A stretch of DNA of 64,000 bases from Paenibacillus sp. LHD-117 (GCF_030929555.1 NZ_JAVFVT010000021.1:62001-126000); one strand, 5' to 3'. Positions 44,561 to 54,069 are shown, counted from the first letter of the stretch. A program made the numbers and translations. Notes: generated by a model from the sequence alone, not told the origin.

Positions 44561-46834
44561 TCATACCTGAGGGTTCGCGGCGGCGTGTACAAAATCCGCT
44601 GCCGTTAGCGAAACACGCTCTCCTGCGGCGAGCGACAACAAGACCTCCTCGCCGGCGTACCGGAATCTGTAATCGCCGCCCGCCTCCGAGCGGATCACCG
44701 CCTCCGTCAGTTCCCCGTCCCGCCACTCGAGGTCGACGACGCAGCCTCCCCGCGCGCGCAATCCGGTCGCTTTGCCCGATGGCCAAGCTTGCGGCAGCGC
44801 CGGCAGCAGCGCGATCTCCCCGCGATGGGATTGCAGCAGCATTTCCGCCACGGCGGCAGTGCCGCCAAAATTCGCGTCGATCTGGAACGGCGGGTGATCG
44901 CCGAACAGATTCGGATGAACCGACTTCGCGAGCAGCGCGGTCAAATGCTCGAACGACTGTTCACCGCTGCCGAGCCTCGCCCAGAATTGGATGATCCATG
45001 CCCGGCTCCAGCCGGTATGCCCGCCGCCGTTCGCCAGTCTCCCAAGAAGCGTCGCCTCCGCGGCGGCCGCGAGCGCCGGTTCATGCCGAGGCGTAATCTG
45101 CTCGCCGGGATGGAGCGCGAACAGATGCGAGATATGGCGGTGGCCCGGCTCCACTTCTTCATAGTCCTCCGCCCATTCCATCAGCCCGCCGTTTCGGCCG
45201 ACCTCCGGCTCCGGCAATCGGGCAAGCGCGCCCGTAAGCTCTGCCTCGAACACGGCCTCCTCCTCGTCCATGCCAAGAACATGGATCGCTTCCAGGCAAG
45301 CCGTGAACAAAGCAAACGCGATCTGCGAATCCATCGACGGTCCGACGCATAACCTTCCCGTCTGCCCGCTCGGCAGACGGTAAGTGTTCTCCGGCGACAG
45401 GGAAGGAGCCGTCACGAGTCTGCCCCTCGCGTCCTCTACCAGGAAGTCGAGCAGGAACAAAGCGGCCTCCTTCAACGTCGGGTACGCGCGGGCTCTCAGA
45501 AATTCCTTGTCCATGCCGTAGCGGTAATGTTCCCACAGATGAAGCGCCAGCCAAGCTCCGCCCATCGGCCAGATGACCGCAGGCATGTACAGGCCGATCA
45601 CGTTCGTCTCGGCCCACAGATCCGTCGCGTGATGCGCGGCAAATCCTCGAGCTCCGTAGACTTCCTTGGCCGTAGCCCTGCCGTTCTCCCGGAGCCGGTC
45701 GAGCAGATCGAACACCGGCTCATGGCATTCCGCCAAGTTGCCTATTTCGGCCGGCCAATAATTCATTTGCAGGTTGATATTCAAGTGGAAGTCGCTTTCC
45801 CATGGCGGCATATGGCTCTCGTTCCATACGCCCTGCAGATTGGCGGGTAGCGAGCCGGGCCGCGAACTTGCGATCAGCAAATACCGGCCGTACTGGAAGA
45901 ATAGCGAGAACAGACCGTGATCGGCCTCTCCGTCCCGGAACCGGGACAGCCGCTCGTTCGTCGGGGGCTGCTCTGATTCGTTCGCGCTGCCTAACTCCAG
46001 CGACACCCGGCCGAATAATTCCACGTAATCGCGGACGTGATCCCGCCGCACGGCCTCGTAACCTTTGGCCGCAGCCGCTTCCAGTGCTCCCATGCACGCC
46101 TCGTAAGGGTCCTCGCTGCGGAAAGTGGTTGCTGCCGCTATGTACAGAGTAACCGAATCGGCGGCATCTACGCACAGGTAATCGCCGACGGTCTTCGCGC
46201 TTCCTCCTTCGGCGACGATCCTGACCGCGGCGCAATATCGCACGCCATCCGGACCGCATTGCCCGGTCATGCACACCGTATGCCCCAGCCCGCGCGTCTC
46301 CCCGTCGAACGGTCTACGGATCAGATTCGCGTCAAAGGACAGCGTTCCCGGCGCGTCGGCCGTTAATCGGATCGCGATCACGCCATCCGCATGACTCGCG
46401 AGCGCTTCCCGCAAGTATCGAACGTCTCCATCGTTATAGCCGATTTTTACGATGCCCTCAGTCAGATCGAGTTCCCTAGTATAGGCGGCATAGTCAAGCG
46501 GCATCCCGCGGAACGCGATATTAAGATCGCCCAGCGTCTGGTACGGCCCAATATGCTTCGGAGTCGAAGTGAGCGCCGTCTTGGCCATTCTCTCCGCTTC
46601 TTCCAGCCGCCCCGCGAACAGCAGCGACCTGATTGCCGCCAAGCTTTCGCCCGAATCCGGATTTCTCCGTTCGACGGGCCCCCCGTACCATAACGAATCT
46701 TCGTTAAGCTGAATCCGTTCCTCTTGAACGCCTCCGAATATCATCGCGCCAAGCTTGCCCGATCCGATGGGCAGCGCTTCCACCCATTGCCGAGCCGGTT
46801 CGGTGTACCATAGTTTTTCGTTATTATTCGCCAT
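44561..46834 (-). CDS. GH95 glycoside hydrolase (alpha-L-fucosidase/galactosidase type)
   Basis: A 757-residue enzyme. Family marks in order: WVEALPIGSGKLGAMIFGGV (N-terminal domain), LNEDSLWYGGP, LNINLQMNYWPAEIGNLAEC (the Asn pair used in catalysis), the middle (alpha/alpha)6 barrel with HRHISHLFALHPGEQITP, GGHTGWSRAWIIQFWARLG, and HPPFQIDANFGGTAAVAEML with the catalytic-type Asp. No signal peptide, so cytoplasmic use of imported fucosylated or L-galactosylated oligosaccharides. ATG 46834 (MANNNEKLW) has GAGGAG nine bases upstream. No transporter is adjacent. Confidence 0.9.
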   Translation of the reverse strand: MANNNEKLWYTEPARQWVEALPIGSGKLGAMIFGGVQEERIQLNEDSLWYGGPVERRNPDSGESLAAIRSLLFAGRLEEAERMAKTALTSTPKHIGPYQTLGDLNIAFRGMPLDYAAYTRELDLTEGIVKIGYNDGDVRYLREALASHADGVIAIRLTADAPGTLSFDANLIRRPFDGETRGLGHTVCMTGQCGPDGVRYCAAVRIVAEGGSAKTVGDYLCVDAADSVTLYIAAATTFRSEDPYEACMGALEAAAAKGYEAVRRDHVRDYVELFGRVSLELGSANESEQPPTNERLSRFRDGEADHGLFSLFFQYGRYLLIASSRPGSLPANLQGVWNESHMPPWESDFHLNINLQMNYWPAEIGNLAECHEPVFDLLDRLRENGRATAKEVYGARGFAAHHATDLWAETNVIGLYMPAVIWPMGGAWLALHLWEHYRYGMDKEFLRARAYPTLKEAALFLLDFLVEDARGRLVTAPSLSPENTYRLPSGQTGRLCVGPSMDSQIAFALFTACLEAIHVLGMDEEEAVFEAELTGALARLPEPEVGRNGGLMEWAEDYEEVEPGHRHISHLFALHPGEQITPRHEPALAAAAEATLLGRLANGGGHTGWSRAWIIQFWARLGSGEQSFEHLTALLAKSVHPNLFGDHPPFQIDANFGGTAAVAEMLLQSHRGEIALLPALPQAWPSGKATGLRARGGCVVDLEWRDGELTEAVIRSEAGGDYRFRYAGEEVLLSLAAGERVSLTAADFVHAAANPQV

Positions 46835-46946
46835 TCGAAGCATCTCCTCGCTTAGTCGTTCCTTTCATTATATAAATTCTAGCTTTGAAAGAAGCAGAGC
46901 AATTCGGGATATATGCGGGTAAAATTATCACTTTGTCGAGGTCTGG

Positions 46947-46975
46947 TTTCATCGGAAGCGGTCATCTACTATAAT
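46947..46975 (+). promoter_or_regulatory. Promoter of the 53-residue gene
   Basis: TTTCAT (46947-46952), 17-base spacer, perfect TATAAT (46970-46975), 33 bases before the ATG. Confidence 0.55.
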
Positions 46976-47007
46976 AATAGGATACGAACGGACAGAGGGG
47001 GCAGGGC

Positions 47008-47169
47008 ATGTTCACGCTGAAGGAAAAAGTGTATCTGCTGAAGCTGCTGCAATCGCAAAAACGGAAATCATGGCTCGGGCTAGGACAGAAGGATCCCGTA
47101 CATGACAAACTCGTGGAGAAGCTGGAACAGATGGTTCGCAACGAACAGGTCAACAAGGAACATCTCTAG
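47008..47169 (+). CDS. Small basic/charged protein of 53 residues, unknown function
   Basis: The reading frame MFTLKEKVYLLKLLQ to VNKEHL-stop has AGAGGGGG six bases before the ATG and a good sigma-A promoter close upstream. The protein is mostly helical-looking, with many Lys, Gln and Glu and no membrane segment. A short central WLGLG may be a turn between two helices. It is followed after 50 bases by the YdjM-like gene, possibly on the same transcript. I recognise no family. Confidence 0.65.
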   Translation: MFTLKEKVYLLKLLQSQKRKSWLGLGQKDPVHDKLVEKLEQMVRNEQVNKEHL

Positions 47170-47219
47170 TAAATCGCAATCATCAATCATCGTCAGTCAC
47201 AGGAAAGGACTTATCGATC

Positions 47220-47864
47220 ATGACAGGAAAAACGCATCTAATCATCGGCGCGCTCATCGGCGGCGCGGCGGCGGCAGCCTATTCTCCCGGGTTGGAGGAT
47301 AGCCTGCTCTTTATCGGCGTATCCGCTTTCTCCGCGCTGGCCGCGGATCTCGACGGACCCAGCATGTTGAGCAGCAAGCTGACCAAGCTCAGCAGGCGGA
47401 TCAGGGAGCTCGCGCTGTGGGGAGGCGTTATTTATCTCGCCATAACCGCCTACCTCTATTTCAGCGGCCAGCCGCTCTCGCCGCTATGGGCCGGAGGCAG
47501 TATCGCCGCAATCCTAATCGGTCTCGTCATGAAACAAGGCGCCATACGCAACGCGCTCGTCAGCGCCGTAGGGCTTTACCTGATCTACCACGGCGCCATT
47601 CACGAGCAGGTATGGCTAATCGGCCTCGGCGCGTTCGTCGCTTGGGCGCCATGGCTGAAGCATCGCGGCATGACGCATACGCTTTGGATCTTGCCGCTCT
47701 GGGGCTGGCTCGGCTGGGGACTGGAGCAGGAGCTCGGCGCGCCCGGTCTCGGCATGACCGCCATACTCGGATACCTCTCCCATCTCGTCGCGGATACGTT
47801 GACGCCCAGCGGGGTCAAGTGGCTGTATCCGCTCATCAAAAAATCGTTTAAGCTTCGCCTCTAA
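47220..47864 (+). CDS. YdjM-like membrane-bound hydrolase-family protein (DUF457)
   Basis: A 214-residue integral membrane protein. The family's metal-type motifs are visible: THLIIGALIGG (His near 5), ALAADLDGPSMLSSK (D-x-D), KHRGMTHTLWILP (H-R-x-x-T-H-T) and GYLSHLVADTLTPSGVKWLYP (HxxxD). About five TM helices lie between. In E. coli the homologue YdjM is SOS-induced; the biochemical role is unknown. GGAAAGGACTTATC precedes the ATG. Followed by a bidirectional terminator. Confidence 0.87.
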   Translation: MTGKTHLIIGALIGGAAAAAYSPGLEDSLLFIGVSAFSALAADLDGPSMLSSKLTKLSRRIRELALWGGVIYLAITAYLYFSGQPLSPLWAGGSIAAILIGLVMKQGAIRNALVSAVGLYLIYHGAIHEQVWLIGLGAFVAWAPWLKHRGMTHTLWILPLWGWLGWGLEQELGAPGLGMTAILGYLSHLVADTLTPSGVKWLYPLIKKSFKLRL

Positions 47865-47904
47865 TCCACCATCTTCCGCATGGAAAGGGTCAATCGCGCA
47901 AAAG

Positions 47905-47950
47905 AGCCATCCCGCCGCCGCGCCAAGCGACGATGGGATGGCTTCTTTTT
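47905..47950. terminator. Bidirectional terminator between YdjM-like and RocA genes
   Basis: AGCCATCCC (47905-47913) pairs with 47935-47943 around a GC-rich loop; TCTTTTTT follows on plus and CTCTTTTG on minus. Confidence 0.7.
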
Positions 47951-47984
47951 TCATTTCTCGTTTGCCTCGTCATGACACCATCGG

Positions 47985-49532
47985 TCAAAACCGCTCCGAG
48001 ACGACCTTCGGTTGAGTGAACAGCAGCAGATAGTCCCGGCCTCCCGCCTTCGAATCGGTGCCGGACATATTAAATCCTCCGAAAGGATGGACGCCGACGA
48101 GCGCCCCCGTGCATTTGCGGTTGAAGTACAGATTGCCGACATGGAATTCCTCGCGCGCGCGTTCAAGCCGGCTGCGGTTGCGGGAGATGACCGCCCCGGT
48201 CAGGCCGTACTCCGTATTGTTCGCGATGTCGAGCGCCGCCTCGAAGTTCGCCGCCTTCAGGATCGCGAGCACCGGCCCGAATATTTCCTCCTGCGCGATC
48301 TGGGCGTAAGGCTCCACGTCCTGGATAATGGTCGGCTCGATGAAATAACCGGCGCTGCTTCCCTTGTTGCCGCCGTAGATAAGCGTGCCCTCGGATCGGC
48401 CGATCTCGATGTATTTCAAAATATTAATGTACGCCCGCTCGTCGATGACTGGCCCAATGTACGTCGACTGCTCGGTGGGCCTGCCCATCTTGAGCATCCG
48501 CGTCCGCTCCACGACCTTCTTGATGACGGTGTCGTAGACCGACTCGTGCACGACCGCTCTGGAGCAAGCGGAACACTTCTGCCCGGAGTAGCCGAACGCG
48601 GAAGCCGTGATCGCGTCCGCCGCCAAATCCAGATCCGCATCCTCGTCCACGATGATCGTATCTTTCCCGCCCATCTCCGCGATGACGCGTTTGATCCACT
48701 TCTGATCCTGGCGCGCGGCGGCCGCCTTCTCATTAATGCGAAGACCAACCTCGCGCGAGCCCGTGAAGCAAATGAACCGCGTGAGCGGATGCTCCACCAG
48801 GAAATCGCCAATGTCGCTGCCCGCCCCCGGCAAATAATTAACGACGCCATCGGGCAGACCGGCATCCTCCAGCAGCTCGACAAACTTGGCCGCAATGACG
48901 GCCGTCGGACTTGCGGGTTTCAGCACGACGGTGTTGCCCGCCACGACAGACGCCATCGTCATGCCGGCCATGATCGCCAGCGGGAAATTCCACGGCGGGA
49001 TGACAACCCCTACCCCGAGCGGAATGTAGACAAGCTCATTGTCCTCACCCGCTAACGGCACTAGTGGCTGGCGCTCCGCAAGCCGCTCCATTTCCCTCCC
49101 GTAGAACTCCATAAAGTCGATCGCTTCGGCCGTGTCGGCGTCCGCCTCCGCCCAGCCCTTGCCCGCTTCGTACACGAGCCATGCGGAGAATTCGTGTTTG
49201 CGCCTTCGCAGAATGGCAGCCGCCTTGTACAGCACCTTCGCCCTGGCGGGCGCAGGCACCCGCTTCCAGCCGTCGAAGGCAGCGGCCGCCGCCAATATCG
49301 CTTTATGGGCATGCTCCGTCTCCGCTTGCGAGACCATACCGATCAATTGGGTGTATTGCGATGGATTAATCGATTTGCGCTTCGTAATCGTTTCGATCCG
49401 GTCGGAGCCGATCTTCAGCGTGTATTCGCGCCCAAGCTCGGATTCCACTTGCAAAAGCGCAGCTTGAAAATCTGCGATATTGTCGCTGCTGCCGAAGTCG
49501 GTGAACGGTTCGTTGCGGAACGGCTCTCGCAT
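47985..49532 (-). CDS. rocA: L-glutamate gamma-semialdehyde (P5C) dehydrogenase
   Basis: 515 residues, exactly the length of Bacillus RocA. It oxidises glutamate semialdehyde/P5C to glutamate with NAD+ in proline and arginine breakdown. Seen are [56 protein letters not shown], the Glu in [20 protein letters not shown] and the nucleophile Cys in [16 protein letters not shown], plus [17 protein letters not shown] near the end. ATG 49532 ([10 protein letters not shown]) has GAGGGGGAGAAG just upstream. Proline dehydrogenase is not in the window. A MITE-like repeat begins 35 bases upstream of the start. Confidence 0.95.
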   Translation of the reverse strand: MREPFRNEPFTDFGSSDNIADFQAALLQVESELGREYTLKIGSDRIETITKRKSINPSQYTQLIGMVSQAETEHAHKAILAAAAAFDGWKRVPAPARAKVLYKAAAILRRRKHEFSAWLVYEAGKGWAEADADTAEAIDFMEFYGREMERLAERQPLVPLAGEDNELVYIPLGVGVVIPPWNFPLAIMAGMTMASVVAGNTVVLKPASPTAVIAAKFVELLEDAGLPDGVVNYLPGAGSDIGDFLVEHPLTRFICFTGSREVGLRINEKAAAARQDQKWIKRVIAEMGGKDTIIVDEDADLDLAADAITASAFGYSGQKCSACSRAVVHESVYDTVIKKVVERTRMLKMGRPTEQSTYIGPVIDERAYINILKYIEIGRSEGTLIYGGNKGSSAGYFIEPTIIQDVEPYAQIAQEEIFGPVLAILKAANFEAALDIANNTEYGLTGAVISRNRSRLERAREEFHVGNLYFNRKCTGALVGVHPFGGFNMSGTDSKAGGRDYLLLFTQPKVVSERF

Positions 49533-49566
49533 ACGCTTCTCCCCCTCAAACATGGAAATGACTTAC

Positions 49567-49743
49567 AGAGGTTGTTCAAAAAGTCCACTTTTGATCACGA
49601 AGCTAACCAGGAAGCGTATTCGACATCGAATCTTGAATTCAGCCGGAACCTCCGGTGCTCACGTAGCTATCACTACGCTCCGCTCCTCATTTCCTAGCTT
49701 CTTTCAACCTTCTCGGTGCTGAAAACCGGACTTTTTGAACACG
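49567..49743. repeat. MITE-like repeat, copy 1 (177 bp)
   Basis: Ends are inverted repeats: GAGGTTGTTCAAAAAGTCC at the left and GGACTTTTTGAACA at the right. Read in reverse it matches copy 2 at 51304-51518 along its whole length, apart from a roughly 39-base stretch present only in copy 2. It has no coding capacity of note. A third, end-only copy is at 55013-55050. Confidence 0.75.
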
Positions 49744-49856
49744 CACTTATAGCTTACATGTAAAGGGCTTATGATGAAGGTTATGCGGAGACCGGCCTAC
49801 AAATGAGAAAAACTCATTTCGAAGTACTCCAGGGATGATCGACCGCGTTTAAGCGG

Positions 49857-50156
49857 CTACTCTTCGATCGGCATTTCCAGCTGTTCCTTGCAGAACGCGT
49901 CGACCGCCTGCTCCTCTTCCTCTTCCATCTCCATGTCCAAATAGTGATTGGAAGCCGCGATCAGGAACTCATATTTTACGATTCGCGAGCTATCGTTTTC
50001 CTTCATGTAGACGACTCGAAGTCTGACTCCTTCCTCCTGGTACAGCTCGTCATCCTCGTCCACTTCCAAATCCAACATAAACTCGTACCGCTCTCCCGGT
50101 AAAATGCCATAAGGATCTCTGATTTTTTCGACGGTGTATTCCGTAATTTTGAACAT
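49857..50156 (-). CDS. Small acidic protein, DUF6509-like
   Basis: A 99-residue soluble protein: MFKITEYTVEKIRDPYGILP, then GERYEFMLDLEVDEDDELYQ and a very acidic helix (MEMEEEEEQAVDAFCKEQLE). The DPxGIL-GxRYEF-D-EV-E-DDELY pattern fits small Bacillales proteins of the DUF6509 type. Function unknown. An RBS (GAAGGAG) lies about ten bases upstream of ATG 50156. It lies downstream of ppaC, behind a hairpin, and between two inverted MITE-like repeats. Confidence 0.75.
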   Translation of the reverse strand: MFKITEYTVEKIRDPYGILPGERYEFMLDLEVDEDDELYQEEGVRLRVVYMKENDSSRIVKYEFLIAASNHYLDMEMEEEEEQAVDAFCKEQLEMPIEE

Positions 50157-50190
50157 GCGCTCGTTCGCTCCTTCATGATCGTTAATGAAC

Positions 50191-50243
50191 GCAAAGGCAG
50201 CCCGAAACTCGTATGCGATGCGATACGAAGCTCCAGGGCTGCC
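50191..50243 (-). terminator. Terminator of ppaC
   Basis: GGCAGCCC (50196-50203) pairs with 50236-50243 and an inner TCGTAT/ATACGA stem extends it; TTTGCGTT follows on the minus strand. Confidence 0.65.
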
Positions 50244-50278
50244 TCACGGTTAATGGCTAAATCAATGAATCTCGTTTA

Positions 50279-51211
50279 TTACTCGGCGCTCAGCGTTTCC
50301 GTCAGCGGAGGAACGATTTGCGATTTGCGGGATACGACGCCTTTGAGCAATGCTTTGTTGTCGCTCAGCGTCACGTTGAACGCCTTCTCCACACTGCCGG
50401 CTTTGCTGCCGAGCGCTAGTCCGATGGAGTCGTTGTTCAGGATGTCCGTTACGACGAGCAGGAACAGGTCAAGGCCTTTAGCCGCGATAATGCCGTTCAG
50501 CGCTTCTTCGAGCTCCGCTTGGCGGTTCAGCACGTCGTTCGTGTCAACTGCGTTCACTTGCGCGATCTCGACTTTGTAGCTGCCCATCGAAAATTCCTTC
50601 GCGTCGATGGAGATCAGCTGTTCGATCGTTTTGTCGCTCAGATCCGCACCCGCTTTGAGCATGTCGAGTCCGTAAGCGTCGGCGTCGACGCCCGCGATCG
50701 CTGCCAGCTCGCGAGTCGCCGCAACGTCTTGCTCCGTGCATGTCGGGGATTTGAACAGCAGGGAATCCGAAATGATGGCGGATAACATCAGGCCCGCGAT
50801 TTCTTTGCGGATCTCGACACCGTTTTCCTTGTACAGCTTGTTCAGGATCGTTGCCGTGCAGCCTACCGGCTCGGCGCGGAAGTAGAGCGGTCCAGCCGTT
50901 TCGAAATTCGCGATGCGGTGGTGGTCGATGACTTCAACCACGCGCACTTTGTCGATATCGTTAGCGCTTTGTTGGCGCTCGTTATGGTCAACCAGGATAA
51001 CTTCCTTCACTTCGTCGGCAACGTTCTCGACCAGGCGAGGAGCCTCGATGCCGAAGTAGTTCAATGCGTATTGCGTCTCGCCGTTGATCTCGCCCAGGCG
51101 TACCGCTTCTACGTCCGCGCCCAGCTTGCTCTTCAGCTCCGCATATGCGATTGCCGAAGTAATTGTGTCCGTGTCCGGGTTTTTGTGTCCGAAAATAAAC
51201 GTTTTTGCCAT
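50279..51211 (-). CDS. ppaC: Manganese-dependent inorganic pyrophosphatase (family II)
   Basis: 310 residues. It hydrolyses pyrophosphate to phosphate in the cytoplasm. The DHH-family metal sites are all present: [20 protein letters not shown] (His and two Asp), [27 protein letters not shown] (DHH) and [15 protein letters not shown]. The C-terminal DHHA2 domain carries [20 protein letters not shown] and the substrate Arg/Lys in [13 protein letters not shown]. Length matches the CBS-free class. RBS AGGGAGT before ATG. The repeat next to it may supply its -35 box. Confidence 0.95.
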   Translation of the reverse strand: MAKTFIFGHKNPDTDTITSAIAYAELKSKLGADVEAVRLGEINGETQYALNYFGIEAPRLVENVADEVKEVILVDHNERQQSANDIDKVRVVEVIDHHRIANFETAGPLYFRAEPVGCTATILNKLYKENGVEIRKEIAGLMLSAIISDSLLFKSPTCTEQDVAATRELAAIAGVDADAYGLDMLKAGADLSDKTIEQLISIDAKEFSMGSYKVEIAQVNAVDTNDVLNRQAELEEALNGIIAAKGLDLFLLVVTDILNNDSIGLALGSKAGSVEKAFNVTLSDNKALLKGVVSRKSQIVPPLTETLSAE

Positions 51212-51283
51212 GATCCATACTCCCTTAATCGTTATTGATCCGCCGATTGCCGATTCCGCCTCCGAGCCGGACCTGTTTAACTA

Positions 51284-51311
51284 ATTGTACACTAATTGAT
51301 ATACGTTCAAA
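51284..51311 (-). promoter_or_regulatory. Possible ppaC promoter overlapping a MITE-like repeat end
   Basis: TACAAT (complement of 51284-51289) is 16 bases from TTTGAA (complement of 51306-51311); the latter lies in the terminal repeat TTTTTGAAC of copy 2. The insertion may have provided or replaced the -35 box. Confidence 0.4.
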
Positions 51312-51518
51312 AAGTTCGGTTTTCAGCACCGAGAAGATTGAAAGAAGCTAGGAACTGAGGAGCGGAGCGTAGCTGGAAGCTACGTGAGCACCTGCAATGT
51401 TTCCGAAGGAAACATACTTCGAAAGCATTCGCTTAGGTCCGGCTGAATTCAAAATTCGATGTCGAATATGCTGCTTGCTTTACATCGTGATCAAAAGCGG
51501 ACTTTTTGAACAACCTCT
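51304..51518. repeat. MITE-like repeat, copy 2 (about 215 bp)
   Basis: Inverted orientation relative to copy 1. Ends GTTCAAAAAGTTCGG and CGGACTTTTTGAACAACCTC. It shares with copy 1 the blocks CAGCACCGAGAAG, TGAAAGAAGCTAGGAA, GAGGAGCGGAGCGTAG, TCCGGCTGAATTCAA and TTCGATGTCGAATA. An extra inner stretch of about 39 bases (from TGCAATGTTTCCGAAGGAAA on) is absent in copy 1. The bases 51212-51633 hold only this repeat, the ppaC promoter and a terminator. Confidence 0.75.
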
Positions 51519-51575
51519 ATTACCGATTATAACTGTTAGTTCTCCGTATTCCTATACCTTTACACCGAATTATGC

Positions 51576-51621
51576 AAAAAAGAAGGGACCGGCCCTCCCG
51601 CGCGGAGCGGATTGGCGGTCC
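51576..51621 (-). terminator. Terminator of the chemoreceptor gene
   Basis: GGACCG (51586-51591) pairs with CGGTCC (51616-51621); CTTCTTTTTT follows on the minus strand. Confidence 0.6.
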
Positions 51622-51633
51622 TGAAGCTGCTTG

Positions 51634-53355
51634 CTAGACGATAAACCGCTTGTTCAGCGAATCCAGCTCGTTCGAAATATGGCGCAGCGACTCCGCCGAA
51701 GCGGCTACCTCGTCCATCGAGACGATCTGATCGCCGGAGCTCGTCGCGATCCCTTGGAAGTGAATCGCAGCATGGCGGGAGATTTGCTCCATCTCTTCCA
51801 CGGACGCCGCCACCTCCTCCGATTCCGCCGATACTTCCTGCGAGGCCGCAGATACCTCTTGGAGCTGACGGTTCACATGGTCGAGCCCGTCCACGATCGC
51901 GTAGAACGTCTCTCCCGCTTCTTTTACGATGCCGATGCCGCCGATGACTTTGTCCGTGTTGCCGGCCATCTCGGCGGAGAGTCGCGCCGTCTCGTCCTGC
52001 GTCTTCGCGATCATCTCCGAGATTTGAACCGCGAACGTCTGGGACTGCGCCGCCAGCTTGCGCACCTGCTCCGCCACGACGGCGAATCCTCTGCCGTTCT
52101 CGCCCGCGTGCGCGGCTTCGATTGCCGCATTCAGCGCGAGCAAGTTCGACTGCGCGGCGATATCCGACATAACCGACGAGATGTCCCCGATCTCGTCCGA
52201 CCGGCTTTCCAATCGTTTCATCGCGGCAAGCATATGCTCCGCCGCGGCTCCGATCGCTTCCATTTCCGAAATCGCCGCGCCGATTAACGCCTTGCCGCGG
52301 TCAGAATGCTCCTTCGTCTCCTGGGCGACATCGGATACGACCGCAGCCGATTCGGTTATGCGAAGCATGCTGCGCGTGACGCCTTCTACCGCTCTCGTCA
52401 TGTCCGAAGCGCGATTCACCTGCGTCTGCACACCGCTGGATGCGTCATGGATGCTCGCTGCGATATGTTTGCTCGCTTCCGTCGTGCTTCTGGCATGGCG
52501 CGATACATCCTCCGATGCGGACAGCAGGCGCTCCGAGTTGTCCCGCATGTTCCGGATGACGGATCGCGTATTCGCGACCAGCTGTTGGAACGTATGGGCC
52601 AGTGCGCCGATCTCGTCCTTGCGGGTTACCGGGATGTCTACCGTCATGTCCCCTTCTCTTACTTTGGCGACGGTATTCGTCAATTGCTGCAGCGGGCGCG
52701 TCAAGTAGCTCGCGAGCGCGATGACGAGCGCGATTCCCGCGGCTACGATGCCTACGGCGACGTAAAGCGTCGTCTTCGTATTAGCGGACATGAGCGCGAA
52801 CACCTTCGTCGCGTCGAAGTCGGCCCCGACGACGCCGATCAAATTGCCTGCGCTGTCTTTAAGCGGCACGTACGCCGTAACGGTCGCGCCGTATTCCGCG
52901 TCGTTCGTCAATTCCCCGATGACGGGGGCCCCCGTCTCGAACGCTTGTATCATGCCGGGATATTCGTTATCCTCTCGCGTTCCGATCGGGGAAAAGTCGT
53001 CCTCTGCCACGTCGGCGGGTGCTCCGTCGACCATATAGTAATAATAAGATTCCCCGTTCTCTTCGCCGCGTCCGAGCGTGTAGAGATATTTGAGGCCGTT
53101 CGCCTCCCGCAGCCCGTTCAGCTTCGCACGGAGCTCGCGATAATAATTGGTCTCCCCACTTTCCGCAGTGAGGCCCGCATACGCTGAAGGGTCAACGAGC
53201 TTCGCAGCGCTCTCCGCCACCAACTGCGCCTGCGCGCCTAACGAGTTTTCGACGAGGCTCATCGATGACCGGTAGATCGTGAAGCCAAGTACGGCAACCG
53301 CCGCAATGATGAGACAAGAAAAAAACAAAACCATTCGCGTTAACAATCGATTCAA
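51634..53355 (-). CDS. Methyl-accepting chemotaxis protein with extracellular Cache-like domain
   Basis: A 573-residue receptor: TM1 near 8-28 ([20 protein letters not shown]), an extracellular domain of about 165 residues ending in the Cache-like [22 protein letters not shown]2 near 195-217 ([20 protein letters not shown]), HAMP ([20 protein letters not shown]), and a long coiled-coil signalling domain with the tip [20 protein letters not shown] then [23 protein letters not shown] 53355 is the start, with AAGGGG eight bases upstream. Ligand unknown; Cache receptors usually bind small organic molecules. Single gene with its own terminator. Confidence 0.92.
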   Translation of the reverse strand: MNRLLTRMVLFFSCLIIAAVAVLGFTIYRSSMSLVENSLGAQAQLVAESAAKLVDPSAYAGLTAESGETNYYRELRAKLNGLREANGLKYLYTLGRGEENGESYYYYMVDGAPADVAEDDFSPIGTREDNEYPGMIQAFETGAPVIGELTNDAEYGATVTAYVPLKDSAGNLIGVVGADFDATKVFALMSANTKTTLYVAVGIVAAGIALVIALASYLTRPLQQLTNTVAKVREGDMTVDIPVTRKDEIGALAHTFQQLVANTRSVIRNMRDNSERLLSASEDVSRHARSTTEASKHIAASIHDASSGVQTQVNRASDMTRAVEGVTRSMLRITESAAVVSDVAQETKEHSDRGKALIGAAISEMEAIGAAAEHMLAAMKRLESRSDEIGDISSVMSDIAAQSNLLALNAAIEAAHAGENGRGFAVVAEQVRKLAAQSQTFAVQISEMIAKTQDETARLSAEMAGNTDKVIGGIGIVKEAGETFYAIVDGLDHVNRQLQEVSAASQEVSAESEEVAASVEEMEQISRHAAIHFQGIATSSGDQIVSMDEVAASAESLRHISNELDSLNKRFIV

Positions 53356-53466
53356 GCCTAGTGCCCCTTCCCGAGTATGTACGTTTATCTGACACTATTT
53401 CACAAGATTCGATAACGCTTCCGCCAGCAAAATCTAGAAAACATCGCCATTTTCTTTACCAATATG

Positions 53467-53504
53467 AAAAGCCAGAAGCAGCAATTTCAATTGCCGCTTC
53501 TGGC
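53467..53504 (-). terminator. Terminator behind the ohr remnant
   Basis: GCCAGAAGC (53471-53479) pairs with 53496-53504, and GCAATT/AATTGC pairs inside; TTTTC follows on the minus strand. Confidence 0.7.
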
Positions 53505-53543
53505 GATCTATGGTCTGGATATGCTTAGGCTGATGCAGGCTGA

Positions 53544-53801
53544 TCAACCAACAACATTCGTGATGACCTCGATGTTGCCGCGAGTGGCTTTGGCATAAGG
53601 GCAAACCTTATGAGCTTCCGCGACGACGTCCTCGGCTATGCTGGTTTCCACGCCTTTAATCGCGATGTCGAGCGTGATGGCCAGTACATAACCGTCGTTC
53701 GCAACCTTGCCGAGCGTTACATGAGAAGCAATGTTCGTACCTTCCGCATTGATTTTCTTCATTCTAAGAACGGTACCGATCGCGCCTTCGAAACATGCGG
53801 C
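53544..53801 (-). pseudogene. ohr: 5'-truncated organic hydroperoxide resistance gene (ohr/OsmC family)
   Basis: The last 85 codons of an Ohr protein are intact: AACFEGAIGTVLRMKKI with the first catalytic Cys (53793-53795), SHVTLGKVANDGYVLAITLD and EAHKVCPYAKATRGNIEV with the second Cys. The N-terminal 45-50 residues of Ohr, which hold the catalytic Arg and the first strands, are missing; at base 53801 the sequence turns into a 52-bp tandem repeat. The frame stays open through the repeat to an ATG at 54002, but no RBS is there and the residues are unlike Ohr. Most likely a dead gene. Its own terminator hairpin is still present. Confidence 0.8.
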
Positions 53802-54019
53802 CCGTTGCGCACCGGAAGTGGGTTGTGAGCACGGTTTTTCGTACACATTCGGCCCGTTGCGCCTCGGATGGGCGTTGTGAGCACGATTTTTCGTACACAT
53901 TCGGCCCGTTGCGCCCCGGAAGTGCGTTGTGAGCACGGTTTTTCGTACACATTCGGCCTGATACGGCCCGGATGGGCGTTGTGAGTACGATTTTTCGTAC
54001 ACATTCGACCCTTGCGGCC
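53799..54019. repeat. 52-bp tandem repeat, four units in ABAB order
   Basis: TTTTTCGTACACATTCGGCC recurs with an exact 52-base period (GTACAC at 53841, 53893, 53945 and 53997). Units 1 and 3 share CCGGAAGTG and ACGGTTTTT; units 2 and 4 share CGGATGGGCG and ACGATTTTT, so the array is a duplicated 104-bp pair. Since 52 is not a multiple of three, the reading frames through it are accidental. Each unit can fold a weak hairpin (TGTGAGCACG/CGTACACA). No protein or mobile element was recognised in it. Confidence 0.85.
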
Positions 54020-54032
54020 CATTTAGACAAAG

Positions 54033-54069
54033 AAAAGCTGCCCCTAAAAGTGTTTACTTCTGGGACAGC
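54033..54069 (-). terminator. Terminator of the Gfo/Idh - isomerase operon
   Basis: On the minus strand GCTGTCCC pairs with GGGGCAGC around AGAAGTAAACACTTTTA, followed by TTTTCTTT. Confidence 0.7.

Noticed and set aside
49801..49819. Hairpin AAATGAG/CTCATTT as a terminator of the DUF6509-like gene
   Set aside because: Short AT-rich stem without a T-tract on the minus strand; support too weak.
53799..54019. CRISPR array
   Set aside because: Units are contiguous without unique spacers and vary along their whole length; no cas genes in the window.
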